41,758 bases of DNA from Prochloraceae cyanobacterium (lineage in GTDB: Bacteria; Cyanobacteriota; Cyanobacteriia; Cyanobacteriales; JASJDA01): assembly GCA_030065755.1 (NCBI GenBank), contig JASJDA010000048.1:1-41758 (forward strand), read 5' to 3'. How positions within the stretch are numbered: position 1 is the first letter of the stretch; the number at the start of each line of letters is the position of its first letter. The notes under the pieces are model-generated. The model made no database searches. It was not told the DNA's origin and saw only the letters and a program-made list of their open reading frames with translations. The position numbers and the translations under genes were made by a program. Of the stretch, positions 17,398 to 26,076 are shown piece after piece.

Positions 17398-18987
17398 ATG
17401 ACAAACTTTCCTTGGCTTACAACAATAATTATGCTGCCTATTGCAGCATCTTTGTTGATTCCTTTTATACCAGATAAGGACGGCAAAACCGTAAGGTGGT
17501 ATGCACTCGTAGTTGGGCTAATTGATTTTGCCCTGATGGTTTACGCCTTCTACGTTGGCTACGACTTTGACACTCCAGGACTGCAACTAGTAGAAAACTA
17601 TGCCTGGGTACCTCAAATAGGCTTAAATTGGTCAGTGGCAGCAGACGGCTTGTCGATGCCGCTCATTTTACTCACTGGCTTTGTTACTACGCTGGCAATT
17701 TTGGCATCTTGGCCTGTTACTCTCAAGCCAAAGCTCTTTTACTTCTTGATGCTGGCAATGTATGGCGGCCAAATAGCCGTATTTGCTGCTCAAGATATGC
17801 TGGTGTTCTTCTTTGCGTGGGAATTGGAATTGATTCCAGTTTACTTGCTCCTCTCTATCTGGGGCGGTAAAAAGCGGATGTACGCAGCTACCAAGTTTAT
17901 TATTTACACCGCAGGCGGCTCTCTATTTATTCTAGTAGCAGGGCTGGCTATGGCATTTTACGGCGATACAGTCACCTTTGAGATGAGCGATCTCGCTGCT
18001 AAAAACTACGGTCATACCCTGCAGTTATGGCTTTATGGAGGTCTTCTGATCGCTTATGCGGTTAAGCTTCCGATTTTCCCTCTCCATACTTGGCTCCCAG
18101 ACGCTCACGGTGAAGCAACTGCACCAGTACACATGCTGTTAGCTGGAATTCTGCTGAAAATGGGCGGCTACGCTTTACTGCGGATGAACGTGGGAATGCT
18201 TCCTGATGCTCATGCTGTATTCGCGCCAGTATTAGTAATGCTAGGGGTAGTGAACATCATCTACGCTGCAATGACAGCCTATGCTCAGCGGAACCTCAAG
18301 CGCAAAGTCGCCTATTCTTCTATTTCTCACATGGGCTTCGTGCTGATTGGTATTGCATCTTTTACCAATATCGGTACTAGCGGTGCTGTACTCCAAATGA
18401 TCTCTCACGGTTTGATTGGAGCAAGTCTGTTCTTTTTAGTCGGATCGACTTACGATCGCACCCACACCCTGATGTTAGACGAAATGGGCGGTCTAGGACA
18501 GAAGATGAAGAAGACTTTTGCCATGTGGACTACCTGTTCTCTAGCTTCTTTAGCTTTACCAGGAATGAGCGGTTTTATCGCCGAATTAATGGTATTTATT
18601 GGCTTAGCTACCAGCGATGCTTATAACCTTACCTTTAAAATCGCCATGGTTGTTTTGGCAGCAGTTGGAGCAATTCTGACACCTATTTATTTGCTCTCGA
18701 TGTTGCGAGAAATGCTCTACGGCCCAGAAAACAAGGAATTAATAGAAAAACAAGCTTTGATAGATGCCGAACCAAGAGAAGTATTTATCATCGCCTGTAT
18801 GTTAGTTCCTGTGATTGGTATTGGTTTTTATCCCAAATTCGCTACTCAGATGTACGATGCAACTACTGACAATTTGACGGCACTGATGAGAAGTTCAGTA
18901 CCTCATTTAGTGGAACAAGCATCGGTATCAACCATAAATACTTCAATGGTTCCCTCGAAAGCACCAGAAATTGAAGTGAAAAATTGA
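17398..18987 (+). CDS. ndhD: NAD(P)H-quinone oxidoreductase subunit 4 (NdhD1 type)
   Basis: Proton-pumping membrane subunit of NDH-1, next to NdhF in the membrane arm. The 529 residues contain the NuoM-type motifs '[20 protein letters not shown]' (essential Glu in the helix), '[20 protein letters not shown]' and '[19 protein letters not shown]'. About 14 helices are evident. It starts 191 bp after ndhF in the same direction. The C-terminal tail after the last helix is polar and short. A rho-independent-like hairpin at 19054-19078 ends the unit. Confidence 0.97.
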   Translation: MTNFPWLTTIIMLPIAASLLIPFIPDKDGKTVRWYALVVGLIDFALMVYAFYVGYDFDTPGLQLVENYAWVPQIGLNWSVAADGLSMPLILLTGFVTTLAILASWPVTLKPKLFYFLMLAMYGGQIAVFAAQDMLVFFFAWELELIPVYLLLSIWGGKKRMYAATKFIIYTAGGSLFILVAGLAMAFYGDTVTFEMSDLAAKNYGHTLQLWLYGGLLIAYAVKLPIFPLHTWLPDAHGEATAPVHMLLAGILLKMGGYALLRMNVGMLPDAHAVFAPVLVMLGVVNIIYAAMTAYAQRNLKRKVAYSSISHMGFVLIGIASFTNIGTSGAVLQMISHGLIGASLFFLVGSTYDRTHTLMLDEMGGLGQKMKKTFAMWTTCSLASLALPGMSGFIAELMVFIGLATSDAYNLTFKIAMVVLAAVGAILTPIYLLSMLREMLYGPENKELIEKQALIDAEPREVFIIACMLVPVIGIGFYPKFATQMYDATTDNLTALMRSSVPHLVEQASVSTINTSMVPSKAPEIEVKN

Positions 18988-19457
18988 GGATTTTAGAAAT
19001 CTTAACCAAGATTAGCAATTAGCAATTCTCAGTTTAATTTATTTCCTTAGATAAGGACAGTGACTCGTACACTGTCCTATTATTTTCTTTTCTGTTATTT
19101 GTTAATATCCAACACCTACTAAAAACCTATACAAGCTTAGACAAGTATAGTTGCGGGACTCGGTGACTTCCCTAAATACAATTCTTATGCCTACTAACCA
19201 AATAGAGGCGCTAAGCCGTCCGATCGATATCACTATTAATTGGAACTATCCACGGGGGTTTTCATTCATAAGAAAGATTGTGCGATACTTGCAGTATGAC
19301 GGTTCAATCCTCTGGTCTCCCCTGCCACAAACACTATCGGTAGTGTTGTAATCGATTGTAGCGCTCGCGACCATGGATCGACGTGAAAATTCTTAAACAA
19401 TCTTTATAGGAATGTTTAGTTTCTCACTATGAAATTGACTACTAGAAATCAACAGGC
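18988..19457. other. Intergenic region between ndhD and the permease
   Basis: About 470 bases with the ndhD terminator (19054-19078) and a small hairpin, AACACTA-TCGG-TAGTGTT, at 19330-19347, about 110 bp before the permease start. A 66-codon open frame with a TTG start (19151-19351) crosses it, but I find no support for it as a gene. Confidence 0.45.
19054..19078 (+). terminator. Terminator after ndhD
   Basis: A perfect 9-bp stem, AGGACAGTG with CACTGTCCT, has a 7-base loop and is followed by an A/T-rich ATTATTTTCTTTT stretch, 66 bp after the ndhD stop. Confidence 0.75.
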
Positions 19458-20471
19458 ATGACTGAGTTCGATCTCGAAGAGATCCGCGTAGCGGTGCGCG
19501 CTTTCACTCTATTTTTGAGTTTATTAGCTGGAGCAATTCCCTTTTTGTTATTGGGGATTTTACTTTCTAGTTTGCTTATGGTGTCGATCGATAAACTCAA
19601 AGCAAATATTCATTTTCCCCGCAATCCAATTTTAGGGGCGATATTTGGCAGTTTTTTGGGCTTATTATTGCCAGTAGGTCAGTATGGAAACTTGCCAGTA
19701 GCTCGTCGTTTACTGCTTGAGGGAATACCTAAAGCTGTAGCAATGAGTTTTTTAGTAGCAGCACCAACACTCAATCCTGTAACGATTTGGTTGACTTGGA
19801 CTGCGTTTTCCCAACAACCAAAAATTTTCTTTTTACGAATATTATTTATTTGGCTGATAGCAATAATAATTGGCTGTATTTTTAGTGCTAGATTAGATCG
19901 AAAATATTCGCGACAAATAGAGGAAACAAAGCATCTAGAAGATGGTTTCAATTTATTGAGAACAGGAACTTTTTTATTAGTTGAGAATGAAAGTAAATCT
20001 TTATATAAAGTAGGCAAGCTTTCATATGGATATAAGCAGCATTCTCCGAATAAAAAATCTTTTAGCGGTAAATTGAATCTAATTTTAGATAATAGTATAC
20101 GAGAATTAGTGGAGTTGGGAGCTGTTTTAGTTATTGGGTGCGCGATCGCTACATTCATTCAAATAGTTTTTTCCCAAACACAGATTTTCGATTTGGCACA
20201 AAGTCCAGCTACAAGAATTATCGCTCTACTACTGTTAGGAATAGTTTTATCTATTGGTTCTATTGGTAATACCTTATTTATAGCTACTCTCAGCTCCGAT
20301 TTTACTGGCGGATCTGTTTTGGCATTTCTGTTATTTTCTTCGATCGTCGATCTGAAAAGTAGTGTTTCATTTTTATGGGTATTTCGCCTTAGAGTAGCTA
20401 TTTATTTATCGATCGTCTCTCTACTATTAACCTTTTTATTGAGTTTGGCGATCGATTTTTATGTAAGTTAG
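19458..20471 (+). CDS. Permease of the YraQ/ArsP_2 (DUF318) family
   Basis: A 337-residue membrane protein with about eight helices in two halves separated by a polar loop (about 150-215). The repeat signature appears in the first half as 'GQYGNLPVARRLLLEGIPKA' followed by MSFLVAAPTLNPVTIW, and in the second half as 'GSIGNTLFIATLSSDFTGGS'. As I recall, many YraQ relatives have a Cys-rich motif before the P.ARRL segment; here it is QYGN, without cysteine. The substrate is unknown; distant relatives export organoarsenicals. The N-terminus overlaps a GATCCGCGTAGCGG repeat (about 19481-19505), so the first ~15 residues may be repeat-derived. It is convergent with gpsA. Confidence 0.82.
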   Translation: MTEFDLEEIRVAVRAFTLFLSLLAGAIPFLLLGILLSSLLMVSIDKLKANIHFPRNPILGAIFGSFLGLLLPVGQYGNLPVARRLLLEGIPKAVAMSFLVAAPTLNPVTIWLTWTAFSQQPKIFFLRILFIWLIAIIIGCIFSARLDRKYSRQIEETKHLEDGFNLLRTGTFLLVENESKSLYKVGKLSYGYKQHSPNKKSFSGKLNLILDNSIRELVELGAVLVIGCAIATFIQIVFSQTQIFDLAQSPATRIIALLLLGIVLSIGSIGNTLFIATLSSDFTGGSVLAFLLFSSIVDLKSSVSFLWVFRLRVAIYLSIVSLLLTFLLSLAIDFYVS

Positions 20472-20485
20472 GGTCAGGGGAGTTT

Positions 20486-20570
20486 GGGGAGAGGGGGAGA
20501 GGGGGAGAGGGGGAGAGAGGGAGAGGGGGAGAATAGCAAATAGCCAACAGCTAACAGCAAATAGCTATTT
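20486..20570. repeat. Compound simple repeats between permease and gpsA
   Basis: 20486-20532 is a run of GGGGAGAG-type units. It is followed at 20533-20570 by AGCAAAT/AGCCAAC/AGCTAAC heptamer-like units ending in the palindrome AAATAGCTATTT. It occupies almost all of the space between the convergent genes. Confidence 0.75.
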
Positions 20571-20572
20571 CA

Positions 20573-21514
20573 TTAAAAATCTAAATCGCAAAACTCTGCT
20601 TTAAGGTCTCTTTCCATTAAAGCTTGAACTGATTCATAAGGAGTAGTTTTACCTTTAAGCAATCGATGAACTTGACGCGCTATTGGTATGGGAATTGTTT
20701 GTTGATTAGCTAAATCGACTAAAACATTAGTAGTGTTAACCCCTTCTGCTGTTCCTTCTAATTGAGATAAAATTTCTTCTAAGGTTTTACCCTGAGCCAG
20801 TCCGTAACCGACTTGATAATTGCGAGAGAGGGGACTGTCGCAGGTGGCTAATAAATCTCCTAAACCCGACAAACCAAAGAAAGTTTCAGTCGCAGCACCT
20901 AGATGAGTGCCAACGCGAATCATTTCTGGTAATGCTCTAGTTAGGAGTGCCGCTTTAGCATTGGTTCCCAGTTGCAAACCGTCACAAACTCCAGCAGCGA
21001 TCGCGATTACGTTTTTGAGAGTCCCGCCTAATTCTGTCCCTAAGGGATCTTCATTGACGTATACTCTAAAAGTATCAGAAGCAAAAATTTCTTGTACTGT
21101 TTCTGCTGCTGACAGATCTTTGCTAGCAACTACTGTCGCTGCAGGTAAGTTTTTTTGTATTTCTTTAGAAAGATTTGGCCCTGAAAGTACCACAATTGGA
21201 TGCTTAGGAAAAGCTTCTTGCCAAATTTGGCAAGGAGTGTGGGTGGTAAGAGGGTCTAATCCTTTTGTGGCACTAACTAGAATTAGATTATCTGGCAAAT
21301 TAATGCGTTGAAGTTTCTCAATAGTTGGTCTGACTCCTTTCATGGAAACAGCAGATAAGACTATATTTGCACCTTCTACTAAAGATTCCATGGTTTGCTG
21401 ACTGCGACGCGACCAAAAACGAACTTCATGCTCATTTCGAGAAGCTAAATTACCTAGCGCTGAACCCCATACTCCTGCTCCTAATATAGTTACGATTTTT
21501 TTACGATTTGTCAC
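20573..21514 (-). CDS. gpsA: Glycerol-3-phosphate dehydrogenase [NAD(P)+]
   Basis: Reduces dihydroxyacetone phosphate to sn-glycerol-3-phosphate for phospholipid synthesis, in the cytoplasm. The 313 residues match the family. The Rossmann motif is GAGVWGSALG (about 12-21); the catalytic lysines are expected in 'SATKGLD' and in the 'AGVCDGLQLGTNAKAALLTR' region; 'FFGLSGLGDLLATC' is also typical. The start is GTG at 21514 with a GAGG site about five bases upstream; the ATG just upstream is out of frame. Its promoter lies close to the right end of the IscB element, which ends about 20-30 bp from this start. Confidence 0.96.
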   Translation of the reverse strand: MTNRKKIVTILGAGVWGSALGNLASRNEHEVRFWSRRSQQTMESLVEGANIVLSAVSMKGVRPTIEKLQRINLPDNLILVSATKGLDPLTTHTPCQIWQEAFPKHPIVVLSGPNLSKEIQKNLPAATVVASKDLSAAETVQEIFASDTFRVYVNEDPLGTELGGTLKNVIAIAAGVCDGLQLGTNAKAALLTRALPEMIRVGTHLGAATETFFGLSGLGDLLATCDSPLSRNYQVGYGLAQGKTLEEILSQLEGTAEGVNTTNVLVDLANQQTIPIPIARQVHRLLKGKTTPYESVQALMERDLKAEFCDLDF

Positions 21515-21529
21515 GAGAACCTCATGGGA

Positions 21530-21595
21530 GAATGGAAGCCTCGCCTATTTATAGCGAGGAGGAAATTCGACACGGGTATTTTAATGCCCGTGAAT
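21530..21595 (-). mobile_element. Right-end hairpins of the IscB element
   Basis: Two hairpins follow the iscB stop on the minus strand. CACGGG (21571-21576) pairs with CCCGTG (21587-21592), and CCTCGC (21539-21544) pairs with GCGAGG (21554-21559), the latter extended by an inner TAT/ATA. Subterminal hairpins of this sort are what TnpA-type single-strand transposases recognise at IS200/IS605-family ends. The exact cleavage point cannot be read without an empty-site sequence. Confidence 0.6.
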
Positions 21596-22876
21596 CTATC
21601 GACTAAAACTATATTGATATCCATCTTTTTGGTGTAAGTGAGTGCAATACTTATGGCTAATACCTCCTACTCTTCCCGAAGCAATACTAATATCAAAATT
21701 TCCCGATTTGCGGACTAAAACTCGACCAATATAAGTTCCTATTTTCTTTCCTTTCGTAACTAATGCTTTGACAATATCCCCTGTTTGAAATCCTTTATGA
21801 ATTTTGATGTTAGAACGGTGGCGAATAGGAAAACCATATTTATTTGTGCCGCACATCTGTCTAGTTCCATGACCGTTTGCCTTAATTTTTAAAGGCTGGT
21901 GAGTTAAGAAAACCAAACTATTTATAATTCCAGTTGCGGCAGCATCAATGTAATGTTTTTTAGGTAAGTTAAATCTACTTCTATTCCATTTTGTTTGACC
22001 TCCTGTTCCTGTTATGGTTGGTAAGATATTTTTTAGTGTTTGATATAACTTCCATCTCGTTGAATTAACTGCTGCAGCATCTTTTAACGGTAGTTTGGCA
22101 ACTTTGAGAATTCGAGATAATAAACTAGGTTTATCCGCTAAAAAATCCCTAATATTTTGGTTAGATTTGGCTTGGTTACAAGGGGCACAAGCTAAAGTTA
22201 AATTAGAAATTCTATTGCTGCCTGACGACGCTCGAGGAATAATATGCTCTATTTGCAAAGGAATTTCCGTTGCGTCGCAATAAGCGCATTTTCTCCCCCA
22301 TTTTTCGAGCAAATATTCTCGGACTTCGTATCCTGCTAACTCGCCTTGCTGATACTCAACACCCTTTATTTCCCCATTCTGCATACGCTGGGTGTCAAAC
22401 CTAACTAGCTCCATAACACAGTTAGAAACAGGACTGTACCGCATTATTTTTTTAACCCAAGTCTTTATAGTTTGAACTCTATGGAGCAGGGAAGGTGCTA
22501 ACCAACTGAGTGCCCGTTTACGGTTGTTAAATCGAGCTTGACGATAACGAGTTTTACGGTTTCTCCTCCCTCTTCGTAATGCTCGACGCGATTCTAGATC
22601 TTCTTTAATTTGTTGACCTCGATGGGATAATTCTGCCACCCAGATAACTTTATCGTTATCTAATATAGCTATGCCAGTAGTCTTTGAACCTGGATCTAAT
22701 TTGATAGTTAGAGGTCGAATTGTTGGCTCGGGGATTACTTTTTTAAGAATTAAAGTAAACGGATAGCGACGAAAAACTGCTGCTTTATTTTGAACTAATA
22801 ATTTTCTAGCTCTAGCTGGAGATATTGGGTTAAGTGGCTTTTTGTTTTGGTCGATTAAAAAAACATAGTTTGGCAT
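21596..22876 (-). CDS. iscB: IscB RNA-guided nuclease, intact
   Basis: Ancestor-type relative of Cas9: a nuclease guided by an omega RNA and encoded in IS200/IS605-like elements. The 426 residues contain an N-terminal PLMP-like domain ('PLNPISPARARKLL', 1-55), RuvC-I (KLDPGSKTTGIA, Asp61), an Arg-rich bridge helix (about 95-121, RRALRRGRRNRKTRYR), RuvC-II (VMELVRFD, Glu156), an HNH domain (Cys197/Cys200, IEHIIPRASSGSN with His211, Cys230/Cys233) and RuvC-III (KKHYIDAAATG, Asp311). The C-terminus ends in HLHQKDGYQYS. All catalytic residues are present. The start has a GGAG about eight bases upstream, and the structured RNA region directly precedes it. No tnpA is in the window, so movement would need one in trans. 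Confidence 0.95.
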   Translation of the reverse strand: MPNYVFLIDQNKKPLNPISPARARKLLVQNKAAVFRRYPFTLILKKVIPEPTIRPLTIKLDPGSKTTGIAILDNDKVIWVAELSHRGQQIKEDLESRRALRRGRRNRKTRYRQARFNNRKRALSWLAPSLLHRVQTIKTWVKKIMRYSPVSNCVMELVRFDTQRMQNGEIKGVEYQQGELAGYEVREYLLEKWGRKCAYCDATEIPLQIEHIIPRASSGSNRISNLTLACAPCNQAKSNQNIRDFLADKPSLLSRILKVAKLPLKDAAAVNSTRWKLYQTLKNILPTITGTGGQTKWNRSRFNLPKKHYIDAAATGIINSLVFLTHQPLKIKANGHGTRQMCGTNKYGFPIRHRSNIKIHKGFQTGDIVKALVTKGKKIGTYIGRVLVRKSGNFDISIASGRVGGISHKYCTHLHQKDGYQYSFSR

Positions 22877-22879
22877 TTC

Positions 22880-23190
22880 TGCGCTCCTATTCTTGCTCCG
22901 TCCTTACGCCGAGGAGACCTCGGCGCGGGCGGTGCGCTTTCTAGGGTAAGGTTGGCCTCGTCAATCTTTAGCCTCGGTACTTTCCTAAAAGCACTTCTTT
23001 AATCTCGATACAGATGTTTAACTTTTAGGTTTTAGAGCCTAGAACTGGCAAGCATTCTAGGGTAAGAACGTTAACTCTTAGGCTAAAGGTAGTTCTAAAA
23101 AAGAACTAAGACTGGTCAAGTATTAGGGGTTTCAAGCCTCCGTTTTTAAAACGTAGGTTGGCTGCCTACGAGATTCTTGACTGATATTTG
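22880..23190 (-). ncRNA. HEARO / omega RNA of the IscB element
   Basis: About 310 bases of non-coding, strongly paired sequence directly upstream of iscB and on its strand, where HEARO (HNH endonuclease-associated RNA and ORF) RNAs lie. Visible stems are: a long-range pair CTTGAC (23176-23181) with GTCAAG (23115-23120); CGTAGG/CCTACG (23152-23157 with 23165-23170); TAGTTCT/AGAACTA (23090-23096 with 23102-23108); CTAGAA/TTCTAG (23039-23044 with 23055-23060); and near the start codon CGCCGAGG/CCTCGGCG (22907-22914 with 22918-22925). The guide of IscB RNAs is the 5' flank, so it should lie just past 23181. The boundaries are approximate. Confidence 0.82.
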
Positions 23191-23275
23191 ATTAAATAAT
23201 GCTTTTAAGTTCTTATGATAATACTATAGGCGATCGCGATTGGCCTAATGCCTCCATCTTGAGTTTATTCTATTT

Positions 23276-25723
23276 GTGAACGAACAACAGCTACAAACCT
23301 ACCTCAACCTCATCCCAGAATTGCTAAACTGCGCTGATGATAAAGCAAAATTGCAGCAATTCGTTATTGATAACCAAGAATTATTAGATGAAAATTTCGC
23401 AGAGATATTTTATCAAAAGACGATCGCTGTTTTGTCCAATGTAGAATCAGAACAAGCCTATGGGTTAGCTGGATTTATTGGCAACTTAAGCATACAGTTT
23501 TATCAGCTTCCTCGCGGTAATAGGAAGAATAATTTAGAGATTGCTATTAAAGGTTTTCAAGCTATTGTTTCTGTTTTTACTTTTGAAGCATTTCCCATAG
23601 ATTGGGCAAGTACCCAAAATAACCTGGGGATTGCTTACGCAGATAGAATCAAAGGAGAGAAGGCAGATAATTTAGAAGCGGCGATCGACTGTTTTCGAGA
23701 GTCGTTGAAAGTTATTACCCGCGACGCATTTCCCATAGAATGGGCAAGAACCCAAAATAACCTGGGTACTGCTTACACAAATAGAATCAAAGGAGAGAAG
23801 GCAGATAATTTAGAAGCGGCGATCGACTGTTATCGAGAGTCGTTGAAAGTTCTTACCCGCGACGCTTTTCCCATAGATTGGGCAAGAACCCAAAATAACC
23901 TGGGTACTGCTTACAGAAATAGAATCAAAGGAGAGAAGGCAGATAATTTAGAAGCGGCGATCTACTGTTATCGAGAGTCGTTGAAAGTTCATACCCGCGA
24001 CGCTTTTCCTATAGAATGTCTGCAAACTGGAGGCAACTTAGGCAAGATTGCCTTTGAAGAAGGAAATTGGCAACTTGCGATCGATGCTTACAAAAACGCC
24101 ATTGAAGCAGTGGAAATTAGCCGTAGTTGGGCTATGACACTCCAAAGTAAAAAGGATGTCATGGAAACAGCCATTAATGTTTACTACAAGATAGTCCTAG
24201 CATATCTAAACACAAAACAAACTCTTCAGGCTTTAGAATATGCGGAACGCAGTAAAGCCCGCAATCTTGTCGAATTAATAACTAGCCGCGATCTTAAACC
24301 TAAAGGAGATTTTTCTCCTGACATTCTGACAGAATTGAAGCGCTTGCGTAATAGAATTCGCAACGAAAAAATACGTTTAGCCAACGAAGAGACAAAATAC
24401 AATTACAATGCTACATCGGAATCCGATCGTTCTTCTCAAACTTCTCCAGTCGATCGAACCCATCTCAGGCAATTACAACAAGAATTAGATGAATTCATTC
24501 AGCGTCATATCTCGCCGATCGATCCTAGTTTTACTCTGACGCAAAAAATCGAATCCATTACCTCTAGTGAGATCGAATCTCTCATCGACGATCGAACTGC
24601 GATTGTAGAGTGGTACATCACTGGAGACGAGATTATAGCTTTTATCATAACTTCAGGGGACGATGGAAAAATTATACCTTGGCGATCGTCCAGTAGCGAT
24701 CGGACCAATTTAGGGAATTGGGTTAACGAATATCTTGAAACTTACTATTCAAACTTCCAGGAGTGGAAAAGCGAATTAACAAATCGCTTGAAAAATCTAG
24801 GGTCAATTCTCCATCTAGACGAAATTATCTCTCTTCTACCCAAAAAATGCGACAGTTTAATTCTCATTCCCCATCGATTTTTACATTTATTACCCCTTCA
24901 CGCTGTCTCTGTGAGAAGGGAAAATTCTGAGAATGCAAAATCTCTTCTCGAATTATTCCCCAGAGGAGTAAAATATGCTCCAAGCTGTCAATTACTAAAA
25001 CTCTCCCAAACTCAAAAAGGTCAACAGTTGCAAAACTTGTTTGCGATCCAAGATCCTGAAGACAATTTAATTTTCACTAATATAGAAGTCGAAAAGATTG
25101 CATCTTTATTCCCTAATCCCTCAATTTTGGCAAAACAAGCAGCAACTAAAGACGCTATCAAAAATTATCCCAACTTCTCATCAGTACATTGCTGTCATTT
25201 TTCCTGTCATGGTAAATTTAACCTAAAATCTCCTTTAGAATCTGCCTTAATTTTGGCAAATGGAGAAAACTGGACATTAGGAGAAATCTTTGAACTCTAT
25301 TTACCTCAATGTCATCTCGTCACCCTTTCTGCTTGTGAAACTGGTTCGATCGATTTTACTAGCTTCAGCGATGAATATATTGGTTTAGCTAGCGGTTTTA
25401 TTTATGCAGGTAGTCCAAATGTGGTTAGTAGCTTGTGGAATGTTGAGGATTTATCTACCAGTTTTTTAACGATCGCATTTTATCAAAATCTCCCCAGTTG
25501 TAATAATAATGTCGCGATCGCCCTCAATAAAGCCCAACTTTGGTTAAGAGACATTACTAAAACTGAATTAGTAGAATGGATAGAGATAAATAAAATACCT
25601 TTAGACAAACTAGACCCAACACAGAGAAGCTTTTTCGATCGAATTTTGTATAAAATGCAGGATAGCGATCGACCTTTTGAAAATCCTTATTATTGGGCTG
25701 CTTTCTGCGCGATCGGCAAATAG
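23276..25723 (+). CDS. TPR-CHAT (caspase-like) protease
   Basis: An 815-residue protein with a helical N-terminal region (1-104), three near-identical 46-residue TPR-like repeats (105-242, each with 'TQNNLGTAY.NRIKGEKADN'), a further TPR-like helical part to about 340, a linker and a C-terminal CHAT domain. The caspase-type dyad is His645 (HFSCHG) and Cys687 (LSACETG), followed by the family's 'GSPNVVSSLWNVEDLSTSFL'. CHAT proteases cleave partner proteins; TPR-CHAT forms include Craspase and the proteases of bacterial gasdermin loci. Start GTG at 23276. It is followed after 11 bp by a small protein and then by a membrane protein, so it is probably the sensor-protease of a module. The upstream neighbour is the IscB omega RNA. 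Confidence 0.93.
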   Translation: MNEQQLQTYLNLIPELLNCADDKAKLQQFVIDNQELLDENFAEIFYQKTIAVLSNVESEQAYGLAGFIGNLSIQFYQLPRGNRKNNLEIAIKGFQAIVSVFTFEAFPIDWASTQNNLGIAYADRIKGEKADNLEAAIDCFRESLKVITRDAFPIEWARTQNNLGTAYTNRIKGEKADNLEAAIDCYRESLKVLTRDAFPIDWARTQNNLGTAYRNRIKGEKADNLEAAIYCYRESLKVHTRDAFPIECLQTGGNLGKIAFEEGNWQLAIDAYKNAIEAVEISRSWAMTLQSKKDVMETAINVYYKIVLAYLNTKQTLQALEYAERSKARNLVELITSRDLKPKGDFSPDILTELKRLRNRIRNEKIRLANEETKYNYNATSESDRSSQTSPVDRTHLRQLQQELDEFIQRHISPIDPSFTLTQKIESITSSEIESLIDDRTAIVEWYITGDEIIAFIITSGDDGKIIPWRSSSSDRTNLGNWVNEYLETYYSNFQEWKSELTNRLKNLGSILHLDEIISLLPKKCDSLILIPHRFLHLLPLHAVSVRRENSENAKSLLELFPRGVKYAPSCQLLKLSQTQKGQQLQNLFAIQDPEDNLIFTNIEVEKIASLFPNPSILAKQAATKDAIKNYPNFSSVHCCHFSCHGKFNLKSPLESALILANGENWTLGEIFELYLPQCHLVTLSACETGSIDFTSFSDEYIGLASGFIYAGSPNVVSSLWNVEDLSTSFLTIAFYQNLPSCNNNVAIALNKAQLWLRDITKTELVEWIEINKIPLDKLDPTQRSFFDRILYKMQDSDRPFENPYYWAAFCAIGK
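23588..24001 (+). repeat. Three 138-bp tandem repeats inside the CHAT gene
   Basis: Units start at 23588, 23726 and 23864, exactly 138 bp (46 codons) apart, with a fourth partial start at 24002. They are nearly identical at the DNA level, including silent positions, which points to recent expansion or ongoing homogenisation rather than old TPR divergence. Confidence 0.9.
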
Positions 25724-25734
25724 GAGGACAAAAA

Positions 25735-26076
25735 ATGTCAGATCACAAAAAAAATATTCTCGATTTTATCGAAGTTTTGGAAAACCAACCTAGTTTATTA
25801 ACTCCCGACGATAGTTTAGACTTACAAAAATTACTCAAAACCTTACCAGACGACATTAAGGAATTCTCGAATCAAATTACATCTTGGTATTACCAACGTC
25901 AGACTATTAAAAATGCTATTTTTGCACTTCCAGAGGATCCTACTGAAAGAAATCCTAGAAAACGTAAATCAAACATCACTACTGAAGAAGCGAAAGAATT
26001 AATTGAAAATGTTGTTCGTCAAAGTAAAAAATCTTCTGAATCTTCTCAAACTTCTGACCGTCAACCTCAACAATGA
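25735..26076 (+). CDS. Small charged protein of the CHAT locus, unknown family
   Basis: 113 residues from ATG 25735, with a TAGGAGGA ribosome site that overlaps the CHAT stop codon. An in-frame upstream start would lie inside the CHAT gene and lacks such a site. The N-terminal 60 residues look helical (ILDFIEVLENQPSLL, then LQKLLKTLPDDIKEF). A basic segment follows (RNPRKRKS), and the end is a low-complexity Ser/Gln-rich tail. No family is recognised. It sits 11 bp after the CHAT gene and overlaps the membrane protein gene by 4 bp (ATGA), so the three are surely one operon. It could be an adaptor, inhibitor or cleavage substrate of the CHAT protease; this is inference. Confidence 0.8.
   Translation: MSDHKKNILDFIEVLENQPSLLTPDDSLDLQKLLKTLPDDIKEFSNQITSWYYQRQTIKNAIFALPEDPTERNPRKRKSNITTEEAKELIENVVRQSKKSSESSQTSDRQPQQ

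Noticed and set aside
19151-19351. 66-codon open frame with TTG start after ndhD
   Set aside because: No ribosome site, no recognisable fold, and it crosses sequence with hairpins; the region is more likely a leader of the permease gene.
25693-25734. Longer start for the small CHAT-locus protein
   Set aside because: It would lie inside the CHAT coding end; ATG 25735 has a strong TAGGAGGA site.
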